From: Cristatella mucedo
Taxonomy: Eukaryota > Bryozoa > Phylactolaemata > Cristatellidae
Assembly (NCBI GenBank): GCA_009760855.2
Contig: WPIO01000026.1
Location: forward strand, 682,001 to 746,000
Direction: 5' to 3'
DNA length: 64,000 nt
Position numbers and translations under genes: made by a program. A model generated the notes under the pieces. The model made no database searches and was not told the DNA's origin. It worked only from the letters and a program-made list of their open reading frames with translations. Positions 32,216-44,432 of the stretch are shown here, one piece after another (position 1 is the first letter of the stretch; each line of letters opens with the position of its first letter).

Positions 32216-33239
32216 GGGAAATGTCCTACCCCAAGGGGGAAATGCCCGGTGGGGAATGTCGGGGGGGGGGGGAACTTCCAGGGGGGAGAATTCCGTACCC
32301 CTTTATTTTTTGCTCGCCATACATGCTTCCATTTGCGATACGCCCTCTTTTTTTTGGGGGTGGGGGAGGTAGCCAGAAGTGACTATTGTTCAACAACTAG
32401 ACTATCGTTAGGGATAACGTCATTTAGTTCTATCGAGCCCTGCAACTAAGGTGTCCATTATTAACCCCCTCCCTTATATAATCCTGGAGCCGTGAATCCG
32501 GTTTCGGCATTCAGCACCATTTATGTGAACGGCGGCGGCTGCCGCCTCGGCCAGACTATTCCGGGCACCGTCGTTGTTTTATGAAGCACTTTGGTCACTG
32601 GAAGTCATTATGAATATTTTGATTCAATTATGCTCACATGTAATTAGGGTGATTTCAGCTTCTTGTGTTTGCCGTTTATAGCTGCGAAATGTTTTGGCGA
32701 AAGCGCCATGCAACCGAGACTGCCCGATAACCGCAACCCAGAGTACAACCAATGTACCGCGTGTTTTCATGTTGGGTTAGTGATTCCTAAGAGTTACGTA
32801 AGCTTCAATAAAAAACTAAAGGTGCGTATTTATCTATATATTGAATAATTTGTGCGATAAATGGTGCCGGTGCACTTTCTTTTACCTAAACCCTACACCC
32901 ACCACTTAAAATCTTCGTCTTTTTTTTTTTATTCTAGCCGTTGTATCTAGCCGATGTCCTACCTTCGATAATATTGAACGAATAAACTCGAAATTCGGAA
33001 TGTGTGCTTGCTTGTTCTCACTCATCATGCCGGCTGTCTCATAATTATTAAACCCTAGAAGATAGACTAACTTTGATTAAGAACTGGCTGTATTTGTAGT
33101 TATAAGCCGTTGTCACCATTCTGGTCACGTGTCTTGCAAATGTCACTGGCTCGCTAATAATGATCCAATCAATGTGAAATTTGAGCACATGTATGTGCTC
33201 TATAATTTAATTGTGGAAAGTAAGTTACTTACGATTCTT
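32216..33239. other. Unassigned intergenic sequence
   Basis: Begins with G-rich runs (about 32230-32290 and 32350-32370). No gene recognised. Confidence 0.4.
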
Positions 33240-34362
33240 TGTGCGTTCTTTTGCATCATCATCCTGCCGATATGACTGCCAGGCACAGTCGAGGCTTTCA
33301 CTTCTATGCAGATGACGCTCAGTTGGACCTTTGCTTTGATCCCTCCAAGCCCACCAGCAGGTTGAATTCCCTCAACTCCCTTGCTGTATGTATTGATGAC
33401 ATCAGCATATGGATGGCAGCTAATTCTCTTAAATTGAATGACGATAAAACAAACTTAGTCGTCATAGGCAAACCAAGTATGATTCAGAGGTTGGAAAACA
33501 TAACGCTCAAAATCGGCTCTGCCGGCACATCTCTAGTTGAATCTGCACGAAATCTAGGTGTCCTATTCCAAATTTACCTTTCATTAGACGATGAAATCAG
33601 TTCCACAGTCAAGTCTGCCTACTTTCAGTCACACGGCGTCGCTAAAATTCGGGCTTGAAATTGGTCCATGCATTTGTGATATTCCGTCTTGACTTCTGTA
33701 ACTCACTGTTTGCTGGTCTACCGACCTGGGTTGTCAGGCGCTTGCTTACATTTGGTGCAAAGTTCGGCAGCTAGGTTTGTCTGTCGTGAGCGTTGCAGTT
33801 GCAGCATCATATCACACCATACCGACCTGCACTGGCTTCCAGTCAAGCAAAGCATTGACTTCAAGGTTCTGTCCCTCACTTTAAAGTACTTTCATTCTTT
33901 AGCTCCAGACTAAATATCAGATGTACTCCCCCACCAGACTAAGCATCGTACCACCCGCTTTTCGGAATGTAATCGTTTATCTATACCTCGTACGGACTTC
34001 AAATCCATTGGAGACAGTGTATTTAGTTCTTATGCTCCAGAAGCCTGAAACTCTCTTCCGACTGGCAGCACGATATTCCCTGACTTGAGCGCATTTAAAA
34101 AGAAGCTAAAGCGCATCTATTTATCACGGCATTTAGTGGGCCCATTAATTCATACTTTGTGTGCTTATGCGTACTGACACTGTGCATGCTGCCACTAAAC
34201 ATATTTGCATCCTAACCCTGTGCATGTCACCTCTAACCATGTTGTGCTTGTTTTCATTTAGCCATTCAACCATGCTTCCTTTGCAGCAAATATGAATTGC
34301 CTAGTAAGAGATTGGATTCTCTGAGGGGGCTTTAACAAGTGTATTATTATTATTATTGTTCT
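33240..34362 (+). mobile_element. LINE-A, 5'-truncated copy
   Basis: Starts at the reverse-transcriptase active site (GFHFYADDAQLDLCF) and continues through WMAANSLKLNDDKTNLVVIG, SARNLGVLFQIYLSLDDEIS and the LHWLPVKQSIDFKVLSLT region. It ends with the 3' hairpin tail and an (ATT)n run near 34345-34360. Several stops and shifts; not functional. Confidence 0.9.
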
Positions 34363-34738
34363 CATTATCCTTTGTCTCCTCTGAGCGTTTTCCCAACAGT
34401 GGTATTCTGCACCTTACAAATTCTGTAGCTTGGCTAAAGGTCGCTCAGTTTAAGTTGTTAGAATATTTGGCATGTCCTGGATTTTGGGTATGGGTAAATA
34501 AAGTTTTAAATGTGCTTACATATATATGTACACCTTAAACTTTACATTACTGTTATTACATTCCAATTTTGACAAGTCAAATAAATGTTTAACAAATTTT
34601 TGGTATGTGAACTCTAACAAGCAAAGTGTCCTGCATCTTCTGAGGGGCTTGAGATATTCGTACAGTGTATTTTGTCGAATCTGTTGATTTCGCGAGATAG
34701 CCATGTTTTCGCGAAAACCTGTGAAAACTACAACGTTA
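34363..34738. other. Unassigned spacer
   Basis: AT-rich sequence between the LINE-A tail and the LTR element. Nothing recognised. Confidence 0.4.
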
Positions 34739-34743
34739 ATCTG
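34739..34743. repeat. Target-site duplication ATCTG (left)
   Basis: ATCTG here matches ATCTG at 39365-39369, bracketing the LTR element. Confidence 0.88.
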
Positions 34744-35231
34744 TGTAGTTTAGATGCACAGCAGAGAACCAGCCGATGCCCAACACCGACAGTTTATTCC
34801 CAACACACGGAGCCCAAGAGCGCATGGCTTTCCTCAGCCCCTGCCCTCACACAACTCGCCTCCCCTGGTCGACTCCGATGACTCATCGACCACAACTGTG
34901 CACCGGCCGATCCTGATGGTGAATCCACCATCTGGCCACCAGCTGGTCCATGCCACATTAAAGACGGACCGCAGCAGTGCACTGGCCGACCCTGATGGTG
35001 AATCCACCATCTGGTCACCAGCTGGTTACCGGCCTGCGTCCATACCACATCACAGGCGGACCCCAGCTGTGCACCGGCCCCTCTCCGTGGTGCTTCTAAC
35101 AGCTCACCAGTAGCTTATCAGAGGAGCCTGCATACGATACATACATGCGAACTACACGCTCCCTTGACCTTACGGTCACAAGTCAGGAGCCGGCATACAA
35201 TACATACATACATACGTACATACGAACTACA
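34744..35231 (-). repeat. 3' LTR of minus-strand copy (long form)
   Basis: 488 bp. On the minus strand it starts TGTAGTTCGTATGTACG and ends AACTACA. It contains the 75-bp terminal duplication that the partner LTR lacks. Confidence 0.92.
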
Positions 35232-35309
35232 CGCACCCTTGACCTTAAGGTCACAAGTTTGCAGCACCAACACATGTAGCTGCAAGGTACAGAGCAGCAA
35301 TGAGCAAGT

Positions 35310-38137
35310 CTATCCGGTCAGGACATAGTCGTCGTACCGGCGGGGAAGTGTCACAGCGCGCCTGGGCCGCTGTACTGGTTCAGCTCTGTCCCCTTCAGGT
35401 GCAGGGGGCGCCTCTTGCTGCCCTGGTACGAGGCGCAAGTCGGACACGTGGCGACGCACACCGTCGATCTCGATTCCCACGCCCTGCCCTTCACTTGTTA
35501 CCGTGCCCTCGGGCCACTCGGTCGTACAACGAGCGCCGGCAGGCTTCACAAAGACTCGCTGTCCGACAGCATATTGAGTAGTCCTCGGGCCCTGATCTGT
35601 CTGTGCTCTGAAGAGGGGGCTTTTCCACTCATAGGAGAATAGCCTTCTGCAGGGCACCGATTCCTCGTGCAACCCGGCTGTTGGCGAGATGTTGTACCAA
35701 TACACCATCATCAGGACGTTCTTGCCCGTGCGAGCCGCCATTCCCTTGATGGTCCTGTGGTTTCGCTCAACGATGCCGTTGCCGGAGGGTTTATAGGCGC
35801 AACGGTATATGGGCTCCACGCCCCAGCGGTCGCAAAGACTGCGAAGAGCTGTTGAGCGAAAGCTCGCACCGTTGTCCATGAGCAGCTGCTGCGGAGGGCC
35901 ACGCTCCCTAAAAATTTCGCCCAGATTTTGCGCCAATGAGTTTTCTCCCTCGTCGGGTATTCGCCTCCAAATAGCGAAACGGCTTGGTCCACAATCTACC
36001 ACGGTCAGATATTTTTGGCCCTTGAAATGCGTTACGTCGCAGGCCAGGCGCTGCCAATTCTCGCTTACATCCAGTACGCCTGCACTCCATGCGACTGGTG
36101 CAGGATCGATCGACTTGCAACGAGGGCAAGCCTTCACGACGGCTTCGACGTTCTTCCGCCGGATAGTAGCTTTCGGGTGGCACATTCTGGCAAGGTACAT
36201 TGTCCTGTCAACTCCAAAGTGGTGAAGGCTGTGGAAACTCTTTAGGTCGATGCCAACCGCCGGCGAAGACGCCTGCTCTGGAACAGCGAGACAGCTTACA
36301 TTCGGCCTCGTCCATTTCTGAGAGACGCGGGTCAGCTGGTCGGCTTTATTGTTGGATGATCGCACTAGGACTACGGAAGCCTTCAGTCCACACTCTGACA
36401 CCGTGTCGGCTATCAGTGCTAGCCTGCGTTTGATAAGCGCCTCTCCCATGCCGTGGGCTCGTACAGGCTTATCTCCAACCAGCAGTGACTGTAGCCATCC
36501 GTGAACAGTTGCTGAATCTGTCCGAATTTCCACCTGCCGTAATGACCAAGCAATGGCCAGATTGAGGCCCTTGATGATAGCCTATAGCTCCGCAAGATTG
36601 ATGTGGGCTACGTCGTCCGCTTTTCGCAGCCAGGAGGCATTCTCGACGATTCTTCCTCCTATATCCAGGCATGTGCCGATAGCAAGGCTGCTGGCATCAC
36701 ACCAGAGGATGCCACTATCCAGATTCGGCACATTCCAAATGCCTGAAACTGGATCGTCGGCATGCAATCGCTGCATCAACTCACCCGCCATGGCCATGAC
36801 ATTTTCACCAACGACTGAGTCCCAACCGACATCGCCAGCAGCTCGCTTTAGGTAGCTGCAGGCCGGGCGAAGCCAGCCGGCGATTGGGAAATGCCCGATC
36901 AGCTGCCAGCACCACGAAAACAGCTGGCATCGCGATGGGGCGTTAGACAATGCGCTCACCACGTTATCGCGGCGCCAACGAAGCTCCTCACCTTCGTTTG
37001 GCCTGCATACTCGAAGGCCAAGGACCATTCCGCCAGCGAGGCTTTCTGGTGGCTTAGCCTCCAAAGCAAATGTTCGTAGCAAGTCGATTACCTCACCATT
37101 CGAGACGACGCTGTTATTGACAACAATATCGTCGACAAACGAATCGGTACCAGCTCGAACTCGCTCATCCATGGACAAGACCTTTGTCAGAATCGCGGTC
37201 ATTATTTTCGGGGCGACATTAAGTCCGAAACCTAGTCGTGTGAGGCAGTACCGACGGCCTTTGTACTCCACGACCTGATATTGCCAGAGAGTGGGATCAA
37301 CATGCACCTACAAGTATGCTTTTCGCAGGTCAATTATGCTCACGCTCTCGCCCAGCCGTCGCCACGCTCTGAGCTTGGTGCTACACACATCGCCACCAGC
37401 CGTGTGACTGGAGATAAACTGATTAAGTTCTAGGTAGTCCATCACGGGCCTCACTTTGCCCTTACTTGCCTGTACGACGGCTATTAGAGGGATCAGGCCA
37501 CCACAATGAACAGCGAACGGCTGCAACCAGCCTTCCTTGATCCACTCTTCCACCTCCTTTTCGTAGTCGGCACGAATTTCCTCTCCGACATGATATGAAG
37601 TGATATGGTTCGCCAATTGGGGGACGACACAACGATTCGTCCACTCCCACTTGACTGACCAGCGCCCCCGATGGAAAACTGCCTTAAAGTCCTTGTCCTC
37701 AATCAGTACGTCAGCGGCCGACGATGCTGCAGCACGTTTGACACTAAGAGACGCCACTACTGCTGCCTCGGGACGGTGTGCTGGCTCTGGAACTCCCCTT
37801 TGGCACATGAACTCAACTTGACCAGCGGAAGGACCAATAATCACGCCGCCTAGGAGTTCAATGGCATCCATACCGAGTAGTAACCCGAAACCAGGAAGAA
37901 CATCTGACACAAGGCAGCTCAGCACTACGGTTCGTCCGCAGAAGGCTACCGTAGCGACGCACGTGGACTTGCAGACAGCCGTGGCTCCATTCATCATCAC
38001 GACTTCCTCGCACGCTCGCCTCACCCTCGAAGGGTCCGCAAGCGTCGCCGAAATGATGGACCTCGAGCACCAGTATCCACGAGCGCAGACGCCTCGGAGT
38101 TTTCGATCAGGACACGTACCGAAAGAAGGCGCGCCAT
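35310..38137 (-). pseudogene. pol: pol pseudogene (protease, RT, RNase H, integrase)
   Basis: Domain order follows the plus-strand copy: protease, reverse transcriptase (FVDDIVVNN), RNase H (DASSLAIG, then EIRTDSA), zinc-binding and catalytic integrase parts, ending about 80 bp before the LTR. A one-base loss falls in the protease aspartate motif. Two in-frame stops (37308-37310, 36582-36584) interrupt the RT start and RNase H. The integrase frame downstream (35310-36533) is open, including the region where the plus-strand copy has its own stop. Confidence 0.9.
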
Positions 38138-38178
38138 AAAGGAGGAAAAAGCACCGGTGCAGTAATGCGTGCTCTCCC

Positions 38179-38910
38179 CTACTCGTTTTTTGGCCAGTTT
38201 GGTACGACGGCCCGATCCGAGCAGTTAGCAGCGAGATTTTGAATGCTCCCACAGACGTAACAGTGCCTCCCGCGACCACGGCACGCCGCTTTAGAAGGAC
38301 AATCACGGCGTAAGTGCCCGATCGCCTTGCATAGGAAACACACAACATCTCAGTTATTCGGTGCCTGGGGAGGCCATCCCGAACGAGAACCGGATGCGAA
38401 GCAACTTTCTGCCGCCTTCGGAATGCTGACGCTTGCCTTCACTATGACCCGAGCCTTCTCGACAAGAACATCCGCAGGCATTTCCGCGAGGTTGCATGAG
38501 GCTTGGAGGTGCCACTTTGCGGCCTCCGGCAGCCCAGCAACAAAGGCGCATTTGACAAAATCACCGGCCACCAGCCTAGCCAACCGATTCAAGTCCGCCC
38601 AAAAGCCATCCTCATTTTCACCTTCAGCAAGGCGACGCGAGGCGAATTCCTCGTAGGCATCAAAGCGATTCGGCGAGAATGCTGCCAGCAGCGCTTTTCT
38701 TACCGTGGCGTAGTCTTCCTTAGCCGCCTCGGGGACGCCATCGTATACGGCGTATGCCACACGTGTAAGGAATAGCGGCAGGAAATTTTGCAATTCATCA
38801 ACCCCTTGCATCTTGGCCAATCTTTCGAACCGATTTAGCCATTCAGCGAAGTCTCCGCTGCCGTCGAATTGCGAAATTTTTCCTTCCATTAGTTGTACTT
38901 TCAGACTCAT
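38179..38910 (-). pseudogene. gag: gag pseudogene
   Basis: Starts MSLKVQLMEGKISQF as in the plus-strand copy. A TGA at 38350-38352 ends the frame just before the two CCHC zinc knuckles, so a product would lack RNA-binding motifs. The A6 slippery stretch and stem near the gag end (about 38150-38192) are still recognisable. Confidence 0.9.
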
Positions 38911-38951
38911 CGTTATACGGACCACACAGTCGCTCCCGCCGAGAAATAGCT

Positions 38952-39364
38952 TGTAGTTTAGATGCACAGCAGAGAACCAGCCGATGCCCAACACCGACAG
39001 TTTATTCCCAACACACGGAGCCCAAGAGCGCACGGCTTTCCTCAGCCCCTACCCTCACACGACTCGCCTCCCCTGGTCGACTCCGATGACTCATCGACCA
39101 CAACTGTGCACCGGCCGATCCTGATGGTGAATCCACCATCTGGCCACCAGCTGGTCCATGCCACATCAAAGACGGACCGCAGCAGTGCACTGGCCGACCC
39201 TGATGGTGAATCCACCATCTGGCCACCAGCTGGTTACCGGCCTGCGTCCATACCACATCACAGGCGGACAACAGCTGTGCACCGGCCCCTCTCCGTGGTG
39301 CTTTTAACAGCTCACCAGTAGCTTATCAGAGGAGCCTGCATACGATACATACATACGAACTACA
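38952..39364 (-). repeat. 5' LTR of minus-strand copy (short form)
   Basis: 413 bp, nearly identical to the other LTR over its length, but beginning at the inner TGTAGTTCG rather than the outer one. The target duplication directly abuts this short form. Confidence 0.92.
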
Positions 39365-39369
39365 ATCTG
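39365..39369. repeat. Target-site duplication ATCTG (right)
   Basis: Matches 34739-34743. Confidence 0.88.
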
Positions 39370-39719
39370 TAAAAGTCTTAAGAAAGTCAGTATAACAGCT
39401 ATGGTTACATAAAAAGTTCGCTAGCGTTACCCTAGTTGCTTGTGCTAGCTTGCATGTCGATCGCTCTATTAATCCTTGAGAACTTTGAATGCAATGGGTA
39501 GTCCGAGTAACTAAATCTCTCGGGAGTGGCATAATTTCAACTAGGACGTGTCCCCTAGAAGAGAAGAGGAAAACAAACCTGCCTATTCGCGCCGAAGGCT
39601 CACCGCGTGAGACGCCTCTGCAGCCGCTCTCCAAGTCCTTAAGTCACTCCCCGGAGGCCCGGTAGCCACTCAAAAGGGCAAAACGTGGAATTCATAGGAG
39701 AGCGGGAGATGTACTTTGG
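39370..39719. other. Unassigned spacer
   Basis: No gene or named repeat recognised. Confidence 0.4.
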
Positions 39720-40090
39720 ACCGCGGAGGAGGCTGTATTAGCTGCAATCGCGGTCGGGAGCAACTCTTCCTGCTGCTTCAGCCGGACCTAACGGGCAGGG
39801 CTCGCGTTGCGTTACTGTGGCTCCGGTGGCGGCCGATTTTATGCAGTTCCGTGGAGGTGCCAGCGTGGACTGGAGCGGTAAAAGAAAATCACAGTTTATT
39901 GCGCTCACTCGTACATCGTACGAGAGCTTCCTGAATCGCCGCAGCTGGAGGAAGGCCGCTGCGATGGGCAGCATTCCCTACATCAAAGGCCGGACGCTAG
40001 CCGAGTCAACTGCCCAACCCCGGCTGCAGGTGGGGCGTACGTTAGTGGACGGACGCTTTGCTCACTACAACGGCAGTAGCTGGTACGCAC
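39720..40090 (-). repeat. Repeat C copy 1 (unclassified, LTR-like)
   Basis: The minus strand resembles 61680-61960: shared blocks include TGATGTAGGGAATGCTGCCC, CATCGCAGC and AGCTGCGGCGATTC. It contains GCGCAATAAACTG, a possible polyadenylation signal. Open frames on both strands (for example 39817-40248) have no domain and I treat them as non-coding. Confidence 0.55.
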
Positions 40091-40784
40091 GACACGTGCC
40101 CAAAGGAGCAGTCAGAACTGTTGCTGGCGGGGGGCTAAGCCTTAACTTCTTGGGGCGCAGCCCGAGGTCAAGGACTTTGCTTCGTAATTTGCCAAGAAAG
40201 GTCTTAAGCACTCAAAACACCGGATATATTAACTCTTATCGTTCTTGAAAAAATGTTCAACTTAGCTATTTGTTCTACTCATACAACTTTTTGGAAGCCC
40301 TTTAGCCTGATACGACAGGTATGCCTTCCAGAACGCTCTCAACACGTTTATTCTGTCGACGCGATAAAAGCAAGTTTTTAACGCTATTTGGAGTGTTGGC
40401 GCCAGCACGCCGAAGATGCACCTCCCGCCAAGTCTTTGTAAGCCCGGCTAAAAGTGCTACCTGTTAGCGATTCTAAAAAGTGCAAGCACTTACAAAGGAT
40501 GTAGAAACCAGAAATGGAAATGGAAATGAACGCCGAACGTGTGCTATTTCTTCTCTACCAGCCTTGTAGTCCATCCAAAAAAAACGTGACTGTTCCTTCT
40601 GGATAAACGACCTTAAACAACCGACGATAAGCCACTGGAGCCGTTAAAGGATATGTTTTCATCAACTTAGTTTAATACATTGCTTAGCGCGCTAACCCAT
40701 TCTGGAATCTGGGTAGCCTCCCAGGAGGTCTGCTTTGCTTTAGAGGGAAAAAAGGAAAGATTACCCGAGGCCTCATTTATTTTG
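40091..40784. other. Unassigned intergenic sequence
   Basis: Nothing recognised. Confidence 0.4.
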
Positions 40785-40912
40785 CGGCAGATGACCTTTG
40801 GAGGCTATCACCATCACTTGCAGTGGCAGTAAAGGATCGCCCACTGCAGGACTGGTACCCACGCCTGGGTCGGAAGAGCGAGTACCTAACCCCTGGGCTG
40901 AGGCCCAGTGGA
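40785..40912 (-). mobile_element. SINE-B copy
   Basis: Minus strand reads GGGCCTCAGCCCAGGGGTTA then a B-box-like GCGTGGGTACCAGTCCTGC, and a tail CTTTACTGCCACTGCAAGTG as in 31243-31350 and 42335-42455. The B box has drifted. Confidence 0.7.
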
Positions 40913-42334
40913 GGCTAAAGGCGGAAAATTTACCATCTCTTCACCCGACTGCTGTCCGATGCTAGAGCTATTAGTCTTTTGTGGAGTTACAGGCGGAGGT
41001 ACGTTACATTAAATTACCATACCTACAATATGCGTGAATGTTAACGTCTCAACGTAGGTCGTTGCTTTGTTGCAGCCTACATTAGAAGAGTTGATTTTCT
41101 AGTTTTCCCGTAAGCGCAGGGTCACCACTAGGCACAGAAACGGACCACTAGGCACTGAAGCGGAGCAAGAGCCCAGAAGAGGCTGTGCGAGTAATGCTTT
41201 CTTAGTGCACGTCTATTCCTGGTGGCCTCATCATGGGTGCTAGTCCTGCAGCTGGCAACTCTTTCGTAGCGCCCACTGCAAGAGGGACGATCGCCGCCAA
41301 GCGTCCTCTATCACTACACAAATAAGGCTCTCGAATCAGTTAAACTTTTACGTTTACATTTTACTCTTGAGACGCAGAGCAAAGCGGTGCGTAAAAGCTG
41401 CACCAGCCAGCTGGGCAATGCTGACATTTTCGGCGTAAAAATTCTGTAGCTTCTTTTGACTAAAAATGATAGTAGATATTTTGGAAACAAGTCTGATTCT
41501 GCCTGCCGAAAAAAGCACTAATAGCATGGGCTTTTCAGCCTCTCTAGCCAAGTGTTTATGCACCATTTTTTGAAATCTTATAAGATCCTCTCTGTACGAG
41601 CACCAGCCTTTTTCAGACTCTATCTAGAAAGGGATTGGTAGCTCTATCGGATGAGCTCGAAGGTACCCCTGCCCCCGAAGGACACCTGTCGGCGTAGGTC
41701 TTACGCAATTCCATCAAAAAAGCATTAGCAGCCTCGTTCTGTAGAAGCAGCATGAAGCAGCGCACCACTGACCCAGACTGAGGCTAGTTGGCTCTTGTAT
41801 GCACTGGTTAATTTCTATTTTGCGAGAGCCTAGACGTGCGCTCAGAGCCCACGCGCTGAACGGAATCCGCCTAAATAAAGAGCCGCAAGTCCGCAGCGAA
41901 GGAGAAGCTGCGAGACGAAGGCTTCCCACGGCGGCCTCTGCAGATCGGTCGCGAGGTCAGTTGGGTCAGGCTGGGGGGCGTTCAGCGAATGAAGCGACCT
42001 GTGCGCTACAGTGAGACGATACTGAAATCGATTCCCTGCTTGGTGCGGATCCAGAGACGTTCGTGCCGAAATTGTGCAGACTATCCAAAAAAGAACAAAG
42101 TCTTATTAATAATGAACGAATGAAATTATTCTACTCACTATTTTGTTTATTAATTAATTTTAATTAATTTACTTCACTCATTACCATCCATTTGATAGCA
42201 AAGCATTTCGAGCAACAATTTTCTATCGTACAATTTTCCGCTCAGAGATTTTACTCCCAAGTGAAAAATGAGACACAAAGATGAAGATATTAGTTCACTT
42301 AACAGCCTAATCTGTTAGGCGGCAGAAGTGGTTC
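40913..42334. other. Unassigned intergenic sequence
   Basis: No gene recognised. 40985-41015 (GTGGAGTTACAGGCGGAGGTA) resembles the end of the LINE-B 3' region (4060-4090). Confidence 0.4.
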
Positions 42335-42455
42335 TCATGACCATCTCCACCGCTTGCAATTTGGCAATAAAGGAGAGCCCACTGCAGGATTTGAACCCGC
42401 CACCCAGGTCGAGAAGAGCGAGCACCTTACCTCCTGGGCTATCGTGGCCCATTAA
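42335..42455 (-). mobile_element. SINE-B copy, tRNA-like part well preserved
   Basis: On the minus strand GGCCACGATAGCCCAGGAGG then TAAGGTGCTCG (A box region) and GGCGGGTTCAAATCCTGC (B box). The B box is near consensus, so a tRNA origin is clear. The tail CTTTATTGCCAAATTGCAAG follows. It is not a tRNA gene: no acceptor stem closes. Confidence 0.78.
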
Positions 42456-43539
42456 TCAGTACGTGTCCTGATTCCCAACAGGTAAGGTCTAAATATGCAT
42501 TAAAGGCCTCGTAAATCTCATCAGATTCTTTCGCGGAGTGCGTTTTCATCCTTATCATTTTAAATTGACGACAAACGTAGCCGATGCCAACATCTTCTTA
42601 ATCTTTTCAGCTTCCCGTTGCCATTTCATAAAAATGCATACATATATGTATCCGCGCATAGCGTATGAACTAAACCGAACTGGTTTGTGTAAATCCAAAG
42701 TATTTACGCTACTATTTATATTCCTCTAAAGTATAATTAGGATTGTAAATTGAAGCTGATCAGTACCAAATCTTGATTGCCTTATTTAGCACTATAAAAT
42801 AAAGTTAGACTCACCAAGTAGTAAACATTTTTGCATTGTAGTCATAAAAATTTGACTTGACTGAGTTAAATTACAGTACGATTGCATACGGAGAATTAAT
42901 GTCTTAAAAATATAAGATATGATTCTTTGGGTTGAAATGCAGACTTTTGGCGAAAGCCGTACCTGTAATAATCCACAAAAGGAGTAAATGTCAGACGTAT
43001 CTCAGTATTGCTCACAAAGGCAAAGTTTGCAAGGAATGGTGACCATTTTACATTTCTTTGAAGCGTAAATAATTGCGGAGTGATAATTAATATGCAGGGG
43101 AAAATATACGATAAAAATTGGTCGCACTGTGTTTTAGGAGTGGTTTATTGATCTAGCAGCAATGAACTCGTCCAGAGGCGTTAAATGTTTGCCTGGAGTC
43201 AATTCCACGGAAGGTGAGTGGCACCTGTACAGCTTTCATCTCAGACTGTCCATTCCGGAGCAGCAGAAATTTCCGTGAATTGCTCAGTGATTCTGCCATC
43301 AATATTTTATGATGGTCTCAGACTTGTCTACGTGGTCTCTGTTGCAAGAATCCAAAACTTAGCCTTTGTAAATGCGCTGCGCGCCTTTCGCGCCGCAAAA
43401 GTGCAGCGAGTCACGCACTACAGCACTCCGCACTCCAGATGCTGAGTCTAATTCGAGATGCAACGCAACAATACTAAAAATAGCCTGGTTGCTGCACTGA
43501 GAATAGCCTGGTCGCCTGGCGAGATTAATAGAGTTAATG
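42456..43539. other. Unassigned AT-rich sequence
   Basis: No gene or repeat recognised. Confidence 0.4.
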
Positions 43540-43705
43540 ATAATATGATCCATTTGTATTGTGCTCTAAGAAAACTTAATTTATATTCAGGCGCTTCGCA
43601 TATGCCTCGGGGCTCGAGCCTACGACCCCAGTCGTTAAATATAGTCACCTTGATCTTAGTTGTTAAAGGCGAGCACCTTAACCACTGAGCCACATCTACG
43701 CGGCA
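43540..43705 (-). mobile_element. SINE-A copy with short insertion
   Basis: Minus strand carries GTGGCTCAGTGGTTAAGGTG (A box), a 25-30 bp extra stretch before the B box GGTCGTAGGCTCGAGCCC, and the tail GCGCCTGAATATAAATTAAG. The extra stretch repeats an AAGRTCAAGGTGACTA-like segment. Confidence 0.78.
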
Positions 43706-44178
43706 GAGTGGCTGTATCCCTGATGTCGGAAGCCCCTCGGCGGTCGAATAGACTTCTCTAAGCTATAAATATGGACTCGCTATTTTAAGGTATGGGCCCC
43801 CTCCGTCGCTGCCGCGTTGCGCTACTGTCTGTACACCTGAGTGCATTGGCACTGCACCCATAACAGGCAAGCCGGATTTCAAGTTTCAGAGCGTCGAATT
43901 TACTTTACCTCGCGTCGGCTCGTAACTAGCACCACTGTGAGCGCTACGTTTGTAGTACGTTTGCGGTAATCTTGATCTTGCGTAAGTAGGAAGTGTGCAG
44001 CAGCAATATTTCCACCAGCCAGCGAGGACAGACTAGAGTTTCTTGGAAAGGCCTATTGAGCCGGAAGAACGAGAGGTGTGCTTAGGCGCTGAGATGCAGT
44101 AGTCAAGATTCGCATAGGTTGCATGAACGCCGCGAATGCACTCGCTGGTGGTCGAGTTCGCAGCTCTAATGTAAAAAT

Positions 44179-44180
<2 letters not shown>
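43706..44180. other. Unassigned intergenic sequence
   Basis: Nothing recognised. Confidence 0.4.

Positions 44181-44432
<252 letters not shown>

Larger units (their letters stand above)
34744..39364 (-). mobile_element. LTR retrotransposon, minus-strand copy (Ty3/gypsy-like), disabled
   Basis: Both LTRs, gag and pol are present on the minus strand with a 5-bp target duplication. It is over 90% alike by eye to the plus-strand copy at 56532-61217. Disablements: a stop in gag before the zinc knuckles (38350-38352), a one-base loss at the protease active site (about 38070), a stop in the reverse transcriptase (37308-37310) and one in RNase H (36582-36584). The two LTRs differ in length (488 and 413 bp). 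Confidence 0.93.

Noticed and set aside
35415-38775. Plus-strand frames opposite the minus-strand gag-pol, and their mirror frames at 57196-60672
   Set aside because: Antisense shadows of gag and pol that appear identically in both copies of the element.
39817-40248. 143-codon plus-strand frame
   Set aside because: Overlaps repeat C and its partner at 61.7 kb does not preserve the frame.
42335-42455. tRNA gene suggested by near-consensus A and B boxes
   Set aside because: Acceptor stem does not close and the tail matches other SINE-B copies, so it is a SINE.
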